This document shows positions 34,561 through 44,095 of a stretch of DNA of 64,000 nucleotides, piece after piece. Origin of the DNA: G965222535 sp965222535. GTDB lineage: Bacteria > Pseudomonadota > Gammaproteobacteria > HK1. How positions within the stretch are numbered: position 1 is the first letter of the stretch; every line of letters begins with the position of its first letter. The notes under the pieces were generated by a model, which was not told the origin of the DNA, ran no database searches, and worked only from the letters and a program-made list of their open reading frames with translations. The DNA lies in contig OZ244957.1 of NCBI GenBank assembly GCA_965222535.1, positions 2,046,001 through 2,110,000 on the forward strand, in the 5' to 3' direction. Made by a program: the position numbers and the translations under genes.

Positions 34561-35381
34561 TGCGGGTGTTGCTTTTGTTGCTGGTATTGCTCGCTTGGGT
34601 GATCGCTGCGGTTGTGGTGCCAACACTGCAAGCGAACGAGATACATCTCGACATGATCTTGGAACGACCAAGCCTTTCGGCTTGGATGGGGTATGACGAA
34701 ATCGGACGCCCGGTCTTGGAACGCATGATCGCCGGTGCACGGATTTCGTTTTCGATTGCCGTAACGGTAGTTTCGCTCTCGTTGCTCATCGGTGTTGTTC
34801 TCGGTGCTGGCATGGCGTGGATCGGTGGTTTCTGGGATCAGCTGTTGGTGTATGTTATCGACACTTTCCTCGCCTTCCCCGGGATTTTACTGGCGATTGC
34901 GCTGGCCGGCATTTTAGGTCCTGGAGTAGACAATATAATCATTGCGTTGGCAGCTATCGGTTGGGTTGGGGTTGCCCGTCTGACGCGCGCTAAGGTGCTG
35001 TCGCTCAAGGAGCATGAACATGTGCGTGCGGCGGTTGCCTTGGGTGCCAGCGCGCCTTGGGTTTTGGCGCTGCATGTTTTGCCGCTGTTGATCGCGCCAC
35101 TCACAGTCGCTGCGACTTTTGACCTTGCAGGCGTTATCATTGCCGAAGCGGGACTTTCGTTTCTCGGGCTTGGGGTACAACCGCCGCACCCCTCATGGGG
35201 TACGGTCATTCGTGAAGGCGCACGCTATGCGCTGGTGGCACCACACCTTGTGATCGGGCCTGGGCTTGGGCTGCTGAGCGTGATTTTGTGCATCAACTTG
35301 CTGGGTGATCATCTGCGCGATTATCTGGATGTGCGCCATTACAGCGCAACCATTGACCCACGCCGCCCAAAAACGCAATAA
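34560..35381 (+). CDS. Peptide-type ABC transporter permease (DppC-like), orphan
   Basis: 273 residues. YDEIGRPVLERMIAGARISF corresponds to the conserved DppC segment usually read as TDELGRD. The coupling loop is LSLKEHEHVRAAVALGASAP. AEAGLSFLGLGVQPPHPSWG and the C-terminal LLGDHLRDYLDVR are typical. The N-terminal cytoplasmic leader common in DppC proteins is shortened, so the first helix begins almost at once. It pairs with the preceding permease. Confidence 0.9.
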   Translation: MRVLLLLLVLLAWVIAAVVVPTLQANEIHLDMILERPSLSAWMGYDEIGRPVLERMIAGARISFSIAVTVVSLSLLIGVVLGAGMAWIGGFWDQLLVYVIDTFLAFPGILLAIALAGILGPGVDNIIIALAAIGWVGVARLTRAKVLSLKEHEHVRAAVALGASAPWVLALHVLPLLIAPLTVAATFDLAGVIIAEAGLSFLGLGVQPPHPSWGTVIREGARYALVAPHLVIGPGLGLLSVILCINLLGDHLRDYLDVRHYSATIDPRRPKTQ

Positions 35382-35452
35382 GCGCTGCGGCGCGTGCGCA
35401 AGCGCAGCCCTCAACATCTCTCCTACAAGCCCATAACCCACTGCGATACGAA

Positions 35453-35602
35453 TACCTCGAGAAACGGCGCGAAGTTTGCTTTTCGAGGGGCACTGTGGGC
35501 TTGTCTATTGGTGAATGGGTATAAATCAACAGACTTACGTTACAGGCTCATGTTTTCTTCCCCCAAACCCTCATCTCGTTGCCATTTTTTGAGGTTCTCA
35601 TA
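35453..35602 (+). repeat. Palindromic element, complete copy
   Basis: TACCTCGAGAAACGGCGCGA to GCTTTTCGAGGGGCAC, then GTGGGCTTGTCTATTGG, GGGTATAAATCAACAGAC, ACGTTACAGGCTCATG, CCCCCAAACCCTCATCTCG and TTTTTTGAGGTTCTC. The length of 150 bases equals the copy at 22258. It separates the permease gene from nagZ. Confidence 0.8.
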
Positions 35603-35635
35603 CGGTATTTAAGCCCTCGCACGGAGACCCCTCCT

Positions 35636-36685
35636 ATGCCATCAACCGCTTTACCATTGGGCAACGTGATGATCGGCGTTGCGGGTGTTGAACTCAACGC
35701 TGAAGAGCATGATTTGCTGCGCCACCCGGCTGTCGGCGGGGTGGTCCTGTTCACTCACAACTGCATTGACCGGGAACAATTGCAGCAACTGACTGCGGCA
35801 ATCGCTGCGCTGCGCAACCCACCGTTACTTATCGCAGTTGATCAGGAAGGCGGGGCGGTGCAACGCTGCCAATCCAAACACGGCTTCAGCACCTTACCGG
35901 CGGCCGCGGCCTACGGCAGAGCATACGACCGCAGCGCGGTTGATGGCTTGGCCCTGGCGCGTTCAGCAGGCTGGCTGATGGCCACCGAGCTGCGTGCCGT
36001 GGGGGTCGATCTCAGCTTTGCGCCGGTGTTGGATCTGCGCTCGAAAGCCAGCCGCATTATCGGCGAGCGCGGCTTTCATGCCGAGCCGGATGCAGTGATC
36101 GATATCGGCAGAGCTTGGGCGCGTGGCGTGGCGGCGGCCGGTATGCGTACGGTGGCCAAACACTTTCCCGGACATGGCACGGTGGTTTCCGATTCACACC
36201 TTGAACTGCCGGTAGATGAGCGCGACTACCAGCAAATCAGCGCTCGTGATCTGCGACCGTTCAGTCGTCTGCTGGGTGCCGAGATCGACGCTTGCATGTC
36301 AGCGCATGTACGCTACTCGGCGGTTGATCAGTTGCCAGCAACCTTCTCACCGTATTGGCTTAGGGAGGTGCTGCGCCATCGCATTGGTTTTGATGGCGCG
36401 GTGTTCAGCGATGCCCTAGAGATGGAAGGTGCGCGGGTGATGGGCGATATAGCGACCTGCACCGCTGAAGCGATTGCAGTTGGCTGCGATATGGTGCTGG
36501 TGTGTAATGCCCCAGCACAAACACCCAAAGCACTGGATGCGGCACTGCCCCATCTACCAACAGAGGCTGCCACCCGCCGTTTGGCGGCGCTGCGCGCAAC
36601 ACCGCCAAAACCCGTAGTGACCGAGCATTTAGCGTATGTCCGTAACCGCATCAGCGCCTTGGTAGAGCTTGAGCGGAAGTCGTAA
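35636..36685 (+). CDS. nagZ: Beta-N-acetylhexosaminidase (GH3), murein recycling
   Basis: Cytoplasmic glycosidase that removes N-acetylglucosamine from anhydromuropeptides. About 349 residues with LLIAVDQEGGAVQR, the family motif KHFPGHGTVVSDSH (containing the acid/base histidine) and the nucleophile aspartate in FSDALEMEGA. I choose ATG 35636 because GGAG lies upstream and the family N-terminus starts here; the frame extends upstream into the repeat element. NagZ products can also signal beta-lactamase induction in some species; no ampR or ampC is seen here. Confidence 0.95.
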   Translation: MPSTALPLGNVMIGVAGVELNAEEHDLLRHPAVGGVVLFTHNCIDREQLQQLTAAIAALRNPPLLIAVDQEGGAVQRCQSKHGFSTLPAAAAYGRAYDRSAVDGLALARSAGWLMATELRAVGVDLSFAPVLDLRSKASRIIGERGFHAEPDAVIDIGRAWARGVAAAGMRTVAKHFPGHGTVVSDSHLELPVDERDYQQISARDLRPFSRLLGAEIDACMSAHVRYSAVDQLPATFSPYWLREVLRHRIGFDGAVFSDALEMEGARVMGDIATCTAEAIAVGCDMVLVCNAPAQTPKALDAALPHLPTEAATRRLAALRATPPKPVVTEHLAYVRNRISALVELERKS

Positions 36686-36743
36686 ACCCGCATCCGCGAG
36701 CACGCCAAGAGCGCATCACCGGCGGTGCCCCTCAGCAGGGTCG

Positions 36744-37535
36744 CTAAATCCTGCAGCAAAACAGCTTAAACGCGATATCCTGATTTGATTGCAAGGGCCG
36801 CGAGTCTTCACTGCCGGGGATCATGAAACGCACCGTGAGCCGATGTTTCCCGCCGCTTATCTCTGGGAACCACTGTGCATCGGCGGGCAGTTGCACCCGC
36901 ACCATCTGACACCACGTTGGTTTATTGCTCAAATTCCGTTGAAAGAAGCCTTTGATGGCGGTTTCCGCGGTGACCACCGCGCTGCCGCGCACTAATTGCA
37001 ACACCAGCTCTACCGATTGTCGCAGCACATCAAGCTCTGCAACCCAGCGTTGCAGAGCACGGCTGCGCTGATCCACTGAGCTTCGTAACCAATAGCAATA
37101 GCCCGGCAGATCAAAATCACAGTCATTGGCCGGGGTCACGGCGCGCTTGCGTACCGAATCCAGCAGTTCGATATTACGTAACCGACTGCCTACTGAGGCT
37201 TCATGCGAGCATAGGGTGTCGCTCATCTGCTTAATCGACTGCTGTACTTCAGTAAGACGCTGCGAGTTGACGTTGGGATTCTGCGCCAGCGCTTCCAGCG
37301 TATGAGCGTTACGTTTCAGCTCCTTAATCAACTCCTGTTTGATATCGACGTGGGAGATAACATTAATGATATCGCCGATCGTCTGGACGATGAAGCGACT
37401 CGTCCACGGGTGATCGTTACATTGATCGAGATAATTGATGCGCGAAAACAGAAAATCAAGGCGCAGAAAAGTGCGCATGCGTTCGCTGAGCGGTTGCTCA
37501 TACACGATCAGATTTTGGTAGTGGTCATCGGTCAT
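36744..37535 (-). CDS. zapD: Cell division protein ZapD
   Basis: ZapD (YacF/DUF1342) cross-links FtsZ filaments at the division ring. The 263 residues match the family pattern: IVYEQPLSERMRTFLRLDFL, IKQELIKELKRNAHTLEAL, CDFDLPGYCYWLRSS, and near the C-terminus WFPEISGGKHRLTVRFM ending FKLFCC. ATG 37535 is chosen because the family begins at IVYEQPL; a GTG ten codons upstream is possible. In Escherichia coli zapD lies beside coaE; here it sits downstream of greA, separated by a palindrome. Confidence 0.88.
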   Translation of the reverse strand: MTDDHYQNLIVYEQPLSERMRTFLRLDFLFSRINYLDQCNDHPWTSRFIVQTIGDIINVISHVDIKQELIKELKRNAHTLEALAQNPNVNSQRLTEVQQSIKQMSDTLCSHEASVGSRLRNIELLDSVRKRAVTPANDCDFDLPGYCYWLRSSVDQRSRALQRWVAELDVLRQSVELVLQLVRGSAVVTAETAIKGFFQRNLSNKPTWCQMVRVQLPADAQWFPEISGGKHRLTVRFMIPGSEDSRPLQSNQDIAFKLFCCRI

Positions 37536-37664
37536 GGTGAAAGCGGCTTTTATCTTTCCAAGCACTTAAAGAAGGCGCTTCGATTGGTGTTTGGTCACGG
37601 CTAAGAGGTATCCAATCAAACGGTTATCATCTGCGCATTTTCAGCCCCTTCCCCAAGCCGCACA

Positions 37665-37707
37665 GGGCATCTCGAAAAGTTGGCGGCGCCAGCTTTTCGA
37701 GATGCCC
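37665..37707. repeat. Palindromic element, near-perfect palindrome
   Basis: GGGCATCTCGAAAAGTTGGC paired with GCCAGCTTTTCGAGATGCCC across 43 bases. The arms have co-varied (CATCTC/GAGATG instead of CACCTC/GAGGTG), keeping base pairing. This is evidence for selection on, or copying of, the hairpin. It may terminate greA transcripts. Confidence 0.85.
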
Positions 37708-37810
37708 CAAAGCGTTGCTGGCGTCAATGCTGCTCGCCAACAACAGCGGACGATCGCCTGCACCGGTGCCGTTTGGGTAACCGTTGTGCCATGGGTTGAG
37801 CAGCACGGTT

Positions 37811-38296
37811 TTATGAGCTATACCTGATTTCGACGATTTCGTATTGCACTGTTCCAGCAGGTGCCTGCACCTCCGCGATGTCGCCTTCCCGCTTGCCGAT
37901 CAAAGCCCGCGCCAGAGGTGAGTTGACCGAGATCAAGCCGGCGCTGATGTCAGATTCTATCTCGCCAACGATTTGGTATCGCAGTTCCTCTTCGTCTTCG
38001 GCGTCAGCGCGGACGACCACGACATAAGCGCCGAAGACGGCCTTGCCGTTAGCTTTGATCTTGCTGGGATCGATCAATTCGGCGTTGGCAAGCGCCGCTT
38101 CGATGTGCTGGATGCGGCCTTCAATAAAGCTCTGCTGCTCCTTAGCCGCGTGGAATTCAGCATTTTCTTTCAGATCACCGTGCGCTCTGGCTTCGGCGAT
38201 GGCTTTGATAATAGCGGGACGCTCAACGCTCTTCAGGCGCTGTACTTCATCGCGCAAACGGCGCATCCCTTGGGTAGTGATTGGGGTTCGGCTCAT
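37811..38296 (-). CDS. greA: Transcription elongation factor GreA
   Basis: Stimulates RNA cleavage by backtracked RNA polymerase. The 161 residues have the N-terminal coiled coil with the acidic tip HGDLKENAEFHAAKEQQ, and the C-terminal domain with SDISAGLISVNSPLARALIG and the GKREGD motif. The start overlaps the carB stop by four bases, the common carB-greA arrangement. It is of usual length. Confidence 0.96.
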   Translation of the reverse strand: MSRTPITTQGMRRLRDEVQRLKSVERPAIIKAIAEARAHGDLKENAEFHAAKEQQSFIEGRIQHIEAALANAELIDPSKIKANGKAVFGAYVVVVRADAEDEEELRYQIVGEIESDISAGLISVNSPLARALIGKREGDIAEVQAPAGTVQYEIVEIRYSS

Positions 38297-41200
38297 TGGC
38301 TTATCTGTCGGTGCAGTTCCTGCATGTGGTTAACCGCGTAGCGATCGGTTACCTTCAATGTTGTTAGCATTGCTCGTGCGCCAGCTAGGGTAGTGAAATA
38401 AGGTACCCGGTATTGTAGAGCCGCACGCCAAATGGCAGCGGCATCGACAAGCGTCTGGGTACCGTCGGTAGTAATGATAATCGCCTGTATTTCACCATTG
38501 TGCAACATATTAGTCGCGCTATCAGCGCGCTTTTGATAGGTGCCGTCAATCAGGGTGCAGTCAACCTCGTGAAGGCGCAACGCCTGTGCTGTGCCTTCCG
38601 TGGCGACGATATGATAATCAGCCTGTCGGAGTGCTTCGGCTATCGGGATACAGTCTTTTTTATCAGCGTCACACACGCTGATCAGCACTGTCCCACTGAG
38701 TGGCGGCGCGCTATCAACCGCCGACAGTGCCTTGTAGTAAGCTTCGCCGAAAGTCGCACCGACGCCCATCACTTCGCCGGTGGAGCGCATCTCCGGCCCT
38801 AATAGCGGATGCACACCTTTGAACTTAAAAAACGGGAATACCGATTCTTTGACCGCGTAGTATGGCGGCTGTGTTTGGCGCAGATAGCCGAGCTCTGCCA
38901 GCGTATGCCCTATCATGCATTGCACCCCAAGGCGCACCAGCGGCACTCCTGTTGCTTTGGAGACGAACGGAATCGTTCGAGACGCGCGTGGGTTGGCTTC
39001 CAGTACATACACCACCTCATCGCGAATCGCGTACTGCACGTTTATCACCCCCCGCACTTCGAGCGCCAGCGCCAGCTGCTCAGTTTGTGAGCGCAGCACA
39101 TCAGTTATGTCTGGGGACAGGCTGTAGGGCGGTAGTGAGCAAGCCGAGTCACCAGAGTGTACGCCGGCTAATTCAATATGCTCCATGATACCCCCTATCA
39201 GTACCTGTTGGCCGTCGCAAATCGCATCCACATCGACTTCAACCGCGTTTTCCAGAAACTCATCTATCAAAACCGGCGAGGTCCCCGAGACCGTTATGGC
39301 TTTTTCGATATAGCGGCGCAGTTGGGTCGCGTCAGGGACAATTTCCATCGCCCGCCCGCCCAGCACATAAGACGGACGTACCATCAACGGATAACGCATG
39401 GACTCGCTTTGGCGCAGCGCATCATCAACGTTAGTGGCGATGCAATGCGGCGGTTGGCGTAGCCCCAGACGCTCGATCAATTGCTCAAAGCGCTGGCGAT
39501 CCTCTGCTATGTCGATACTATCGGGAGAGGTGCCGATGATCGGCACTCCGGCTTCGGCCAGCGCTCGGCATAGCTTCAGCGGTGTCTGCCCACCGTATTG
39601 TATAACCACCCCGTGAGGTTGCTCAAGATCACAGATAGCGAGTACATCCTCTAATGTAAGCGGCTCAAAATAAAGGCGATCAGAGACATCAAAATCGGTA
39701 GATACGGTCTCTGGGTTGCAATTTACCATGATGCTTTCAAAACCATCATCGTGGATCGAGAGTGCTGCCTGTACACAGCAATAGTCAAACTCAAGGCCTT
39801 GACCGATGCGGTTCGGGCCGCTGCCTAATACGATGATTTTTTTGTTTGCCGTTGGGGCGGCTTCACACTCGCTTTCATAGGTTGAGTAGAGATAGGCGGT
39901 GGCCGCAGGGAACTCAGCCGCGCAGCTATCAATACGCTTATACACCGGCTTGATGTCCCATGCGATGCGCTGGGCGCGTAGCTTGGCTTCGCTGACGCCA
40001 AGCAGTCGCGCAAGGCGCGCATCAGAAAATCCCTTGCGCTTCAAACGCCACAGGGTATCGCGCGGCAATTCTGCAAGGGATAGCGTTTTCAGTTGCTGCT
40101 CTTCGCGCAGCAAATCTTCGATCTGGTACAGAAACCAGCGGTCGATACCCGATTGTCGATTAATCTCGGCAACACCAAAACCGGCGCGTAAGGCATCGGC
40201 GACGTAACGCAGGCGATCGGGACTGGGACGCCGAACGCCCTCCATCAATGTGGCGCTGCTTGCTGCCGTGAGCGCATGCGGTGTTCGATCAGTGCTGACG
40301 ATCTCATCTAAGCCAGTCAGATTCTGCTCTAGGCTACGCAGCGCTTTTTGCAAGGATTCTTGGAACGTTCTGCCGATTCCCATCACTTCCCCGACGGACT
40401 TCATTTGGGTGGTCAGGATGGATTCTGTTTGGGGAAATTTTTCAAAATTGAATTTGGGGATTTTGGTGACAACGTAATCGATCGTGGGCTCGAAAGACGA
40501 TGGCATCAAATCACCGGTGATTTCGTTGCGCAACTCATCCAGCGTGAACCCGACCGCCAGCTTTGCGGCGACGCGAGCGATAGGAAAGCCGGTCGCCTTT
40601 GATGCCAAAGCGGATGAACGCGACACCCGCGGATTCATTTCAATGACCACGATGCGCCCATCATCTGGATTGACCGCAAACTGAACGTTGGAGCCGCCGG
40701 TATCGACGCCGATTTCTCGCAGCACCGCGATCGAAGCGTTGCGCAAGCGCTGGTATTCTTTATCGGTCAGCGTCAACGCCGGTGCGACGGTGATCGAATC
40801 GCCGGTGTGTACGCCCATCGGGTCAACGTTTTCGATGGTGCAGATGATGATGCAGTTGTCCTTTCCGTCACGCACGACCTCAAGCTCAAACTCTTTCCAG
40901 CCGAGCACCGATTCCTCGATCAGTACTGCTCCATCCGGAGACAGCGACAGCCCCTGCTCACACAGGCAAGTGAATTCATCAGCATCATAGGCGATCCCGC
41001 CACCGCTGCCTCCCAACGTAAACGAGGGACGGATAATCGTTGGAAAGCCAACCTCGGATTGCACCGCACGCGCCTGCTGCATATCGCGCGCAAGCCCCGA
41101 GTACGGACACTCAAGCCCGATACGCGCCATCGCTTGACGGAACAGCTCGCGATCCTCGGCCTTCCTGATCGCTGCTGAAGTCGCGCCGATCATCTTCACC

Positions 41201-41535
41201 CCGTAGTCAGCGAGAACCTTTTCAGATTCCAGCTCAAGGGCGCAGTTGAGCGCGGTCTGCCCCCCCATCGTTGGTAACACGGCACACGGTCTCTCGCGCT
41301 TGATAATACTGGCCACCGTGCGCCAGTTGATCGGCTCAATGTAGGTTGCATCGGCGATCCCCGGGTCGGTCATTATCGTCGCCGGATTGGAGTTGACGAG
41401 GATCACGCGGTAACCCTCTTCGCGTAAGGCTTTACATGCCTGTACGCCGGAATAATCAAACTCGCAGGCTTGTCCGATAATGATCGGCCCCGCGCCAATC
41501 ACCAGTATGCTTTGAATATCATCGCGCTTAGGCAC
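38293..41535 (-). CDS. carB: Carbamoyl-phosphate synthase large subunit
   Basis: 1080 residues containing two homologous ATP-grasp halves. The N-terminal carboxyphosphate domain starts ILVIGAGPIIIGQACEFDYS with motif FTLGGSGGGIAYD. The second half starts IIVLGSGPNRIGQGLEFDYC. The C-terminal allosteric domain ends with HMQELHRQ. It supplies carbamoyl phosphate for pyrimidine and arginine synthesis. The start is GTG at 41535, preceded by AAGGAG. carA, normally directly upstream, is absent; an AT-rich gap and a small membrane-protein gene stand there instead, so carA must be elsewhere. Confidence 0.97.
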   Translation of the reverse strand: MPKRDDIQSILVIGAGPIIIGQACEFDYSGVQACKALREEGYRVILVNSNPATIMTDPGIADATYIEPINWRTVASIIKRERPCAVLPTMGGQTALNCALELESEKVLADYGVKMIGATSAAIRKAEDRELFRQAMARIGLECPYSGLARDMQQARAVQSEVGFPTIIRPSFTLGGSGGGIAYDADEFTCLCEQGLSLSPDGAVLIEESVLGWKEFELEVVRDGKDNCIIICTIENVDPMGVHTGDSITVAPALTLTDKEYQRLRNASIAVLREIGVDTGGSNVQFAVNPDDGRIVVIEMNPRVSRSSALASKATGFPIARVAAKLAVGFTLDELRNEITGDLMPSSFEPTIDYVVTKIPKFNFEKFPQTESILTTQMKSVGEVMGIGRTFQESLQKALRSLEQNLTGLDEIVSTDRTPHALTAASSATLMEGVRRPSPDRLRYVADALRAGFGVAEINRQSGIDRWFLYQIEDLLREEQQLKTLSLAELPRDTLWRLKRKGFSDARLARLLGVSEAKLRAQRIAWDIKPVYKRIDSCAAEFPAATAYLYSTYESECEAAPTANKKIIVLGSGPNRIGQGLEFDYCCVQAALSIHDDGFESIMVNCNPETVSTDFDVSDRLYFEPLTLEDVLAICDLEQPHGVVIQYGGQTPLKLCRALAEAGVPIIGTSPDSIDIAEDRQRFEQLIERLGLRQPPHCIATNVDDALRQSESMRYPLMVRPSYVLGGRAMEIVPDATQLRRYIEKAITVSGTSPVLIDEFLENAVEVDVDAICDGQQVLIGGIMEHIELAGVHSGDSACSLPPYSLSPDITDVLRSQTEQLALALEVRGVINVQYAIRDEVVYVLEANPRASRTIPFVSKATGVPLVRLGVQCMIGHTLAELGYLRQTQPPYYAVKESVFPFFKFKGVHPLLGPEMRSTGEVMGVGATFGEAYYKALSAVDSAPPLSGTVLISVCDADKKDCIPIAEALRQADYHIVATEGTAQALRLHEVDCTLIDGTYQKRADSATNMLHNGEIQAIIITTDGTQTLVDAAAIWRAALQYRVPYFTTLAGARAMLTTLKVTDRYAVNHMQELHRQISQ

Positions 41536-41749
41536 AATTCCCGCTCCTTTTTTTAATGGTTTTAACTATCCGCGAAGAAATAGAAAAATTTTCTATTTTT
41601 ATTTTTTAATTTGTTATCCTAATTGAGGCATTTGTCAGATCTATTTTTGATCTCACGAACAGCTTCATTTATTTCTGTTTTTTTTATCGATAACCGACAT
41701 GCTGCAAAGCAGTTTGTTCAGTAGAAACCATTCAGTCGATACGGAACAA
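41536..41749. other. AT-rich gap upstream of carB
   Basis: Contains an AT-only palindrome AAATAGAAAA/ATTTTCTATTT at 41578-41600, followed on the plus strand by a T-rich stretch. No gene seen. The carB promoter should lie here on the minus strand. Confidence 0.4.
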
Positions 41750-42169
41750 TTAGCTGCATTTTAAGATTAAAAAAACCAAACCAATAAAAAATATCTCAGC
41801 TATATAAAAAACATTAAGCGTAGCAGAAAAAGTAGCATTATGCCATTTATGCTTAGGTTTATCTAATTGCCTCGGAATATCCATTTTAAATTCTGTGGTT
41901 TCTTGTGTGCGGACATCGTTATAAATACCTCTGAATAGCCGTTCTTGCCATAAAAAATACCCATCTAATGCCCAAAAACAAATTACTGGAACGACGAAAG
42001 AAAGGGTCAGGTATTCGGAATAAGCACTGTTGCTTCTAGCAATAAACAAAATAGCGACAGACAATATTGTCATACTCCAGCCTTTGATTAGAAATGAATT
42101 ATTTGCTAAGCGGTTGATTACCCCTTGAGTCATTTCTAAATGCTTAATAACTCTTTCTTCACCCTCCAT
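41750..42169 (-). CDS. Small membrane protein paired with a TIR-like gene
   Basis: 139 residues with about three hydrophobic segments (27-45, 53-74, 115-137) and conserved-looking stretches MTQGVINRLANNSFLIKGW and ALDGYFLWQERLFRGIYNDV. I have a general memory of such proteins next to TIR-type genes but cannot name the family with certainty. ATG 42169 overlaps the end of the truncated TIR-like frame. By analogy with two-gene immunity modules it could be a membrane effector; this is inference. The AT-rich composition suggests horizontal origin. Confidence 0.65.
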   Translation of the reverse strand: MEGEERVIKHLEMTQGVINRLANNSFLIKGWSMTILSVAILFIARSNSAYSEYLTLSFVVPVICFWALDGYFLWQERLFRGIYNDVRTQETTEFKMDIPRQLDKPKHKWHNATFSATLNVFYIAEIFFIGLVFLILKCS

Positions 42170-42344
42170 TTTTCACCTCTTTAAACTCGGTTAAATCTTC
42201 GTTCCCTTCGCCTTTATAAATCTCATCATCGAGTCCATTTTCAATTAGATGATCTACATAAGCACGAGCAGTTTTGCCATATCCACTCAAATATTGAACA
42301 CTGCTATCGCTATGTTTATACGATACAAAAATTTTCCTTCCCAT
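42159..42344 (-). pseudogene. Truncated TIR-like (MTH538/ThsB-type) gene
   Basis: MGRKIFVSYKHSDSSVQYLS, then TARAYVDHLIENGLDDEIYK, then GEGNEDLTEFK form the start of the MTH538/DUF1863 TIR-like domain found in Thoeris ThsB and similar proteins. After FK only six residues follow (EVKNGG) and the frame stops. Intact members continue for at least another 80-100 residues with the rest of the TIR fold. The pattern fits an internal deletion joining the N-terminus to the C-terminus. The GGAAG-type start region at 42344 is preserved. Confidence 0.7.
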
Positions 42345-42411
42345 AATTTTATCCCCTGAGCCCCTGCTGCCTAGCAGCGCCTTAGACTGCACGCAATGCT
42401 TGCTCTCAAGC

Positions 42412-44007
42412 TTACACCGTCTGTTCCGCTGTTTGAGTGCCAAATACACCGCCCATCCACAACCCGATTTGCTCTCTGACGTGCTCTTTATGGTGTTGCA
42501 AAGCAGCGCCGCAAAATGCCGGCGATAAGCGTCCGCCGGCAAGCACTTGGAGACGATCCGATATCTCAAGCAATTCGTCCAGATCCTCAGAGACAACCAA
42601 TACCGCCGCGCCGCGCTTGCGCAAATCGATCAACGCTTGGCGAATCGCGCAAGCGGCACCGATATCGACGCCCCACGTCGGCCAAGCGGTGATCAAAACC
42701 CCAGGCTGCAACAAAATCTCGCGCCCGACGATGAATTTCTGTACGTTGCCGCCCGACAGGTTTTGCGCCAGTGCCTCAGGCCCATCGCAGCGCACATCAA
42801 AATCACGGATGCAGCGGCGCGCATGACTTTGCGTGATCGAGCTTTGGATCAGGCCATAACGCACCATCGGCGCGCCCTCCTCAAAGCGCTGGCGATGGGC
42901 TGTCAGCAGTGTATTGTGCGCCAAAGACAAGGCCGCTACGGCACCTTGGTTGAGACGCTCTTCCGGCACAAAAGCGAGTCCCGCATTGCGGCGCTCAGCA
43001 CACCCACGATCCCCCATCGCCTGACCATCTATCTCAATTTTACCGCGCTGCGCGGTAGTCAAGGGGCGTTCGCCGCTCAGCGCGCTCAGCAGCTCGCGCT
43101 GCCCATTCCCGGCAACCCCGGCAATACCGACGATCTCACCGGCATGTAATGAAAGTTCAATGTCATGCAGGTCGGTGCCAAAAGCCTCCGCCGACGGTTG
43201 TGACAACTGCTTGACATGCAAGCGCACGGTGCTCTGCACAGACGCCGGCGGGAGCTGACAAACCGGCAGCTCGCGACCAATCATCAAGCGCGCCAAATCG
43301 CGGTTACTGCAATTACGTGGATCAACGTTGCCGGTCACCTGCCCTGCCCGCAGGATCGTAGCGCGATGGCAGAGATCGCGGATCTCATCCAGCTTGTGGC
43401 TGATATACAGCACACTGCACCCTTCGTCGGCAAATTGGCGCAGGGTGTTGAACAACTGTTGTATCGTCCCTGGGGTCAACACTGAGGTTGGTTCATCAAG
43501 GATCAACAAACGTGGCTGTTGCAGCAAACAACGCACGATCTCCACTCGCTGGCGCTCCCCCATCGACAATGAATGCACCAGTCGTTGTGGATTCAGCGGC
43601 ATCTTGTAATGCTCGGAAACCTGGCGGATATGCTCAGCCAGCAACTTTCGATCACGTCCACCGTCGATCGCAACCACAATATTCTCTGTGACCGTCAGCG
43701 TCTCAAATAACGAGAAGTGCTGGAATACCATGCCAATCCCGCAGCGCCGGGCAACTGCCGGACTGTCGATCGTCAGCGGCTTTCCTTCCCAATGCAAGCT
43801 GCCGCTATCGGGGCGAATGAAGCCGTAGATGATCTTCATCAGCGTGCTCTTACCCGCCCCGTTCTCACCTAGGATGGCATGGATCTCGCCGACCCGTACC
43901 TCCAGATCGATGTTATCGTTGGCCCGCAATGCGGCGTAGCGTTTGCTGATGCCCTGCAAGGCCAAGCGAATTGCCGGCGGATCGTTGATGTCTGGCGTAT
44001 GACTCAT
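42412..44007 (-). CDS. Sugar/nucleoside-type ABC transporter ATPase with two nucleotide-binding domains
   Basis: A protein of about 531 residues of the RbsA/YufO (NupO-like) class. The first domain is canonical: GENGAGKST, signature LSMGERQR, Walker B LLILDEPTSVL. The second is degenerate in the P-loop (GVAGNGQRELLSALSG) but keeps the signature LSGGNVQK; its Walker B is altered to VLITAWPTWGVD, where most relatives have a Q-P-T-R-G-L-D pattern. I choose ATG 44007 (MSHTPDINDPP); the frame extends upstream to 44109. No permease or BMP-type binding protein is adjacent, so it is separated from its partners or they are lost. Confidence 0.9.
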   Translation of the reverse strand: MSHTPDINDPPAIRLALQGISKRYAALRANDNIDLEVRVGEIHAILGENGAGKSTLMKIIYGFIRPDSGSLHWEGKPLTIDSPAVARRCGIGMVFQHFSLFETLTVTENIVVAIDGGRDRKLLAEHIRQVSEHYKMPLNPQRLVHSLSMGERQRVEIVRCLLQQPRLLILDEPTSVLTPGTIQQLFNTLRQFADEGCSVLYISHKLDEIRDLCHRATILRAGQVTGNVDPRNCSNRDLARLMIGRELPVCQLPPASVQSTVRLHVKQLSQPSAEAFGTDLHDIELSLHAGEIVGIAGVAGNGQRELLSALSGERPLTTAQRGKIEIDGQAMGDRGCAERRNAGLAFVPEERLNQGAVAALSLAHNTLLTAHRQRFEEGAPMVRYGLIQSSITQSHARRCIRDFDVRCDGPEALAQNLSGGNVQKFIVGREILLQPGVLITAWPTWGVDIGAACAIRQALIDLRKRGAAVLVVSEDLDELLEISDRLQVLAGGRLSPAFCGAALQHHKEHVREQIGLWMGGVFGTQTAEQTV

Positions 44008-44095
44008 TTCCGAGGTTTCCTGTTGGAGTGACCTTCCCCTCCAAAACACCAGCCACAATAGAACACCACTCTCCTCCAGAACACTAGCGCAGTAT

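Noticed and set aside
41578..41600. Rho-independent terminator upstream of carB
   Set aside because: The stem is A/T only and the T-run is on the strand that carries no gene.
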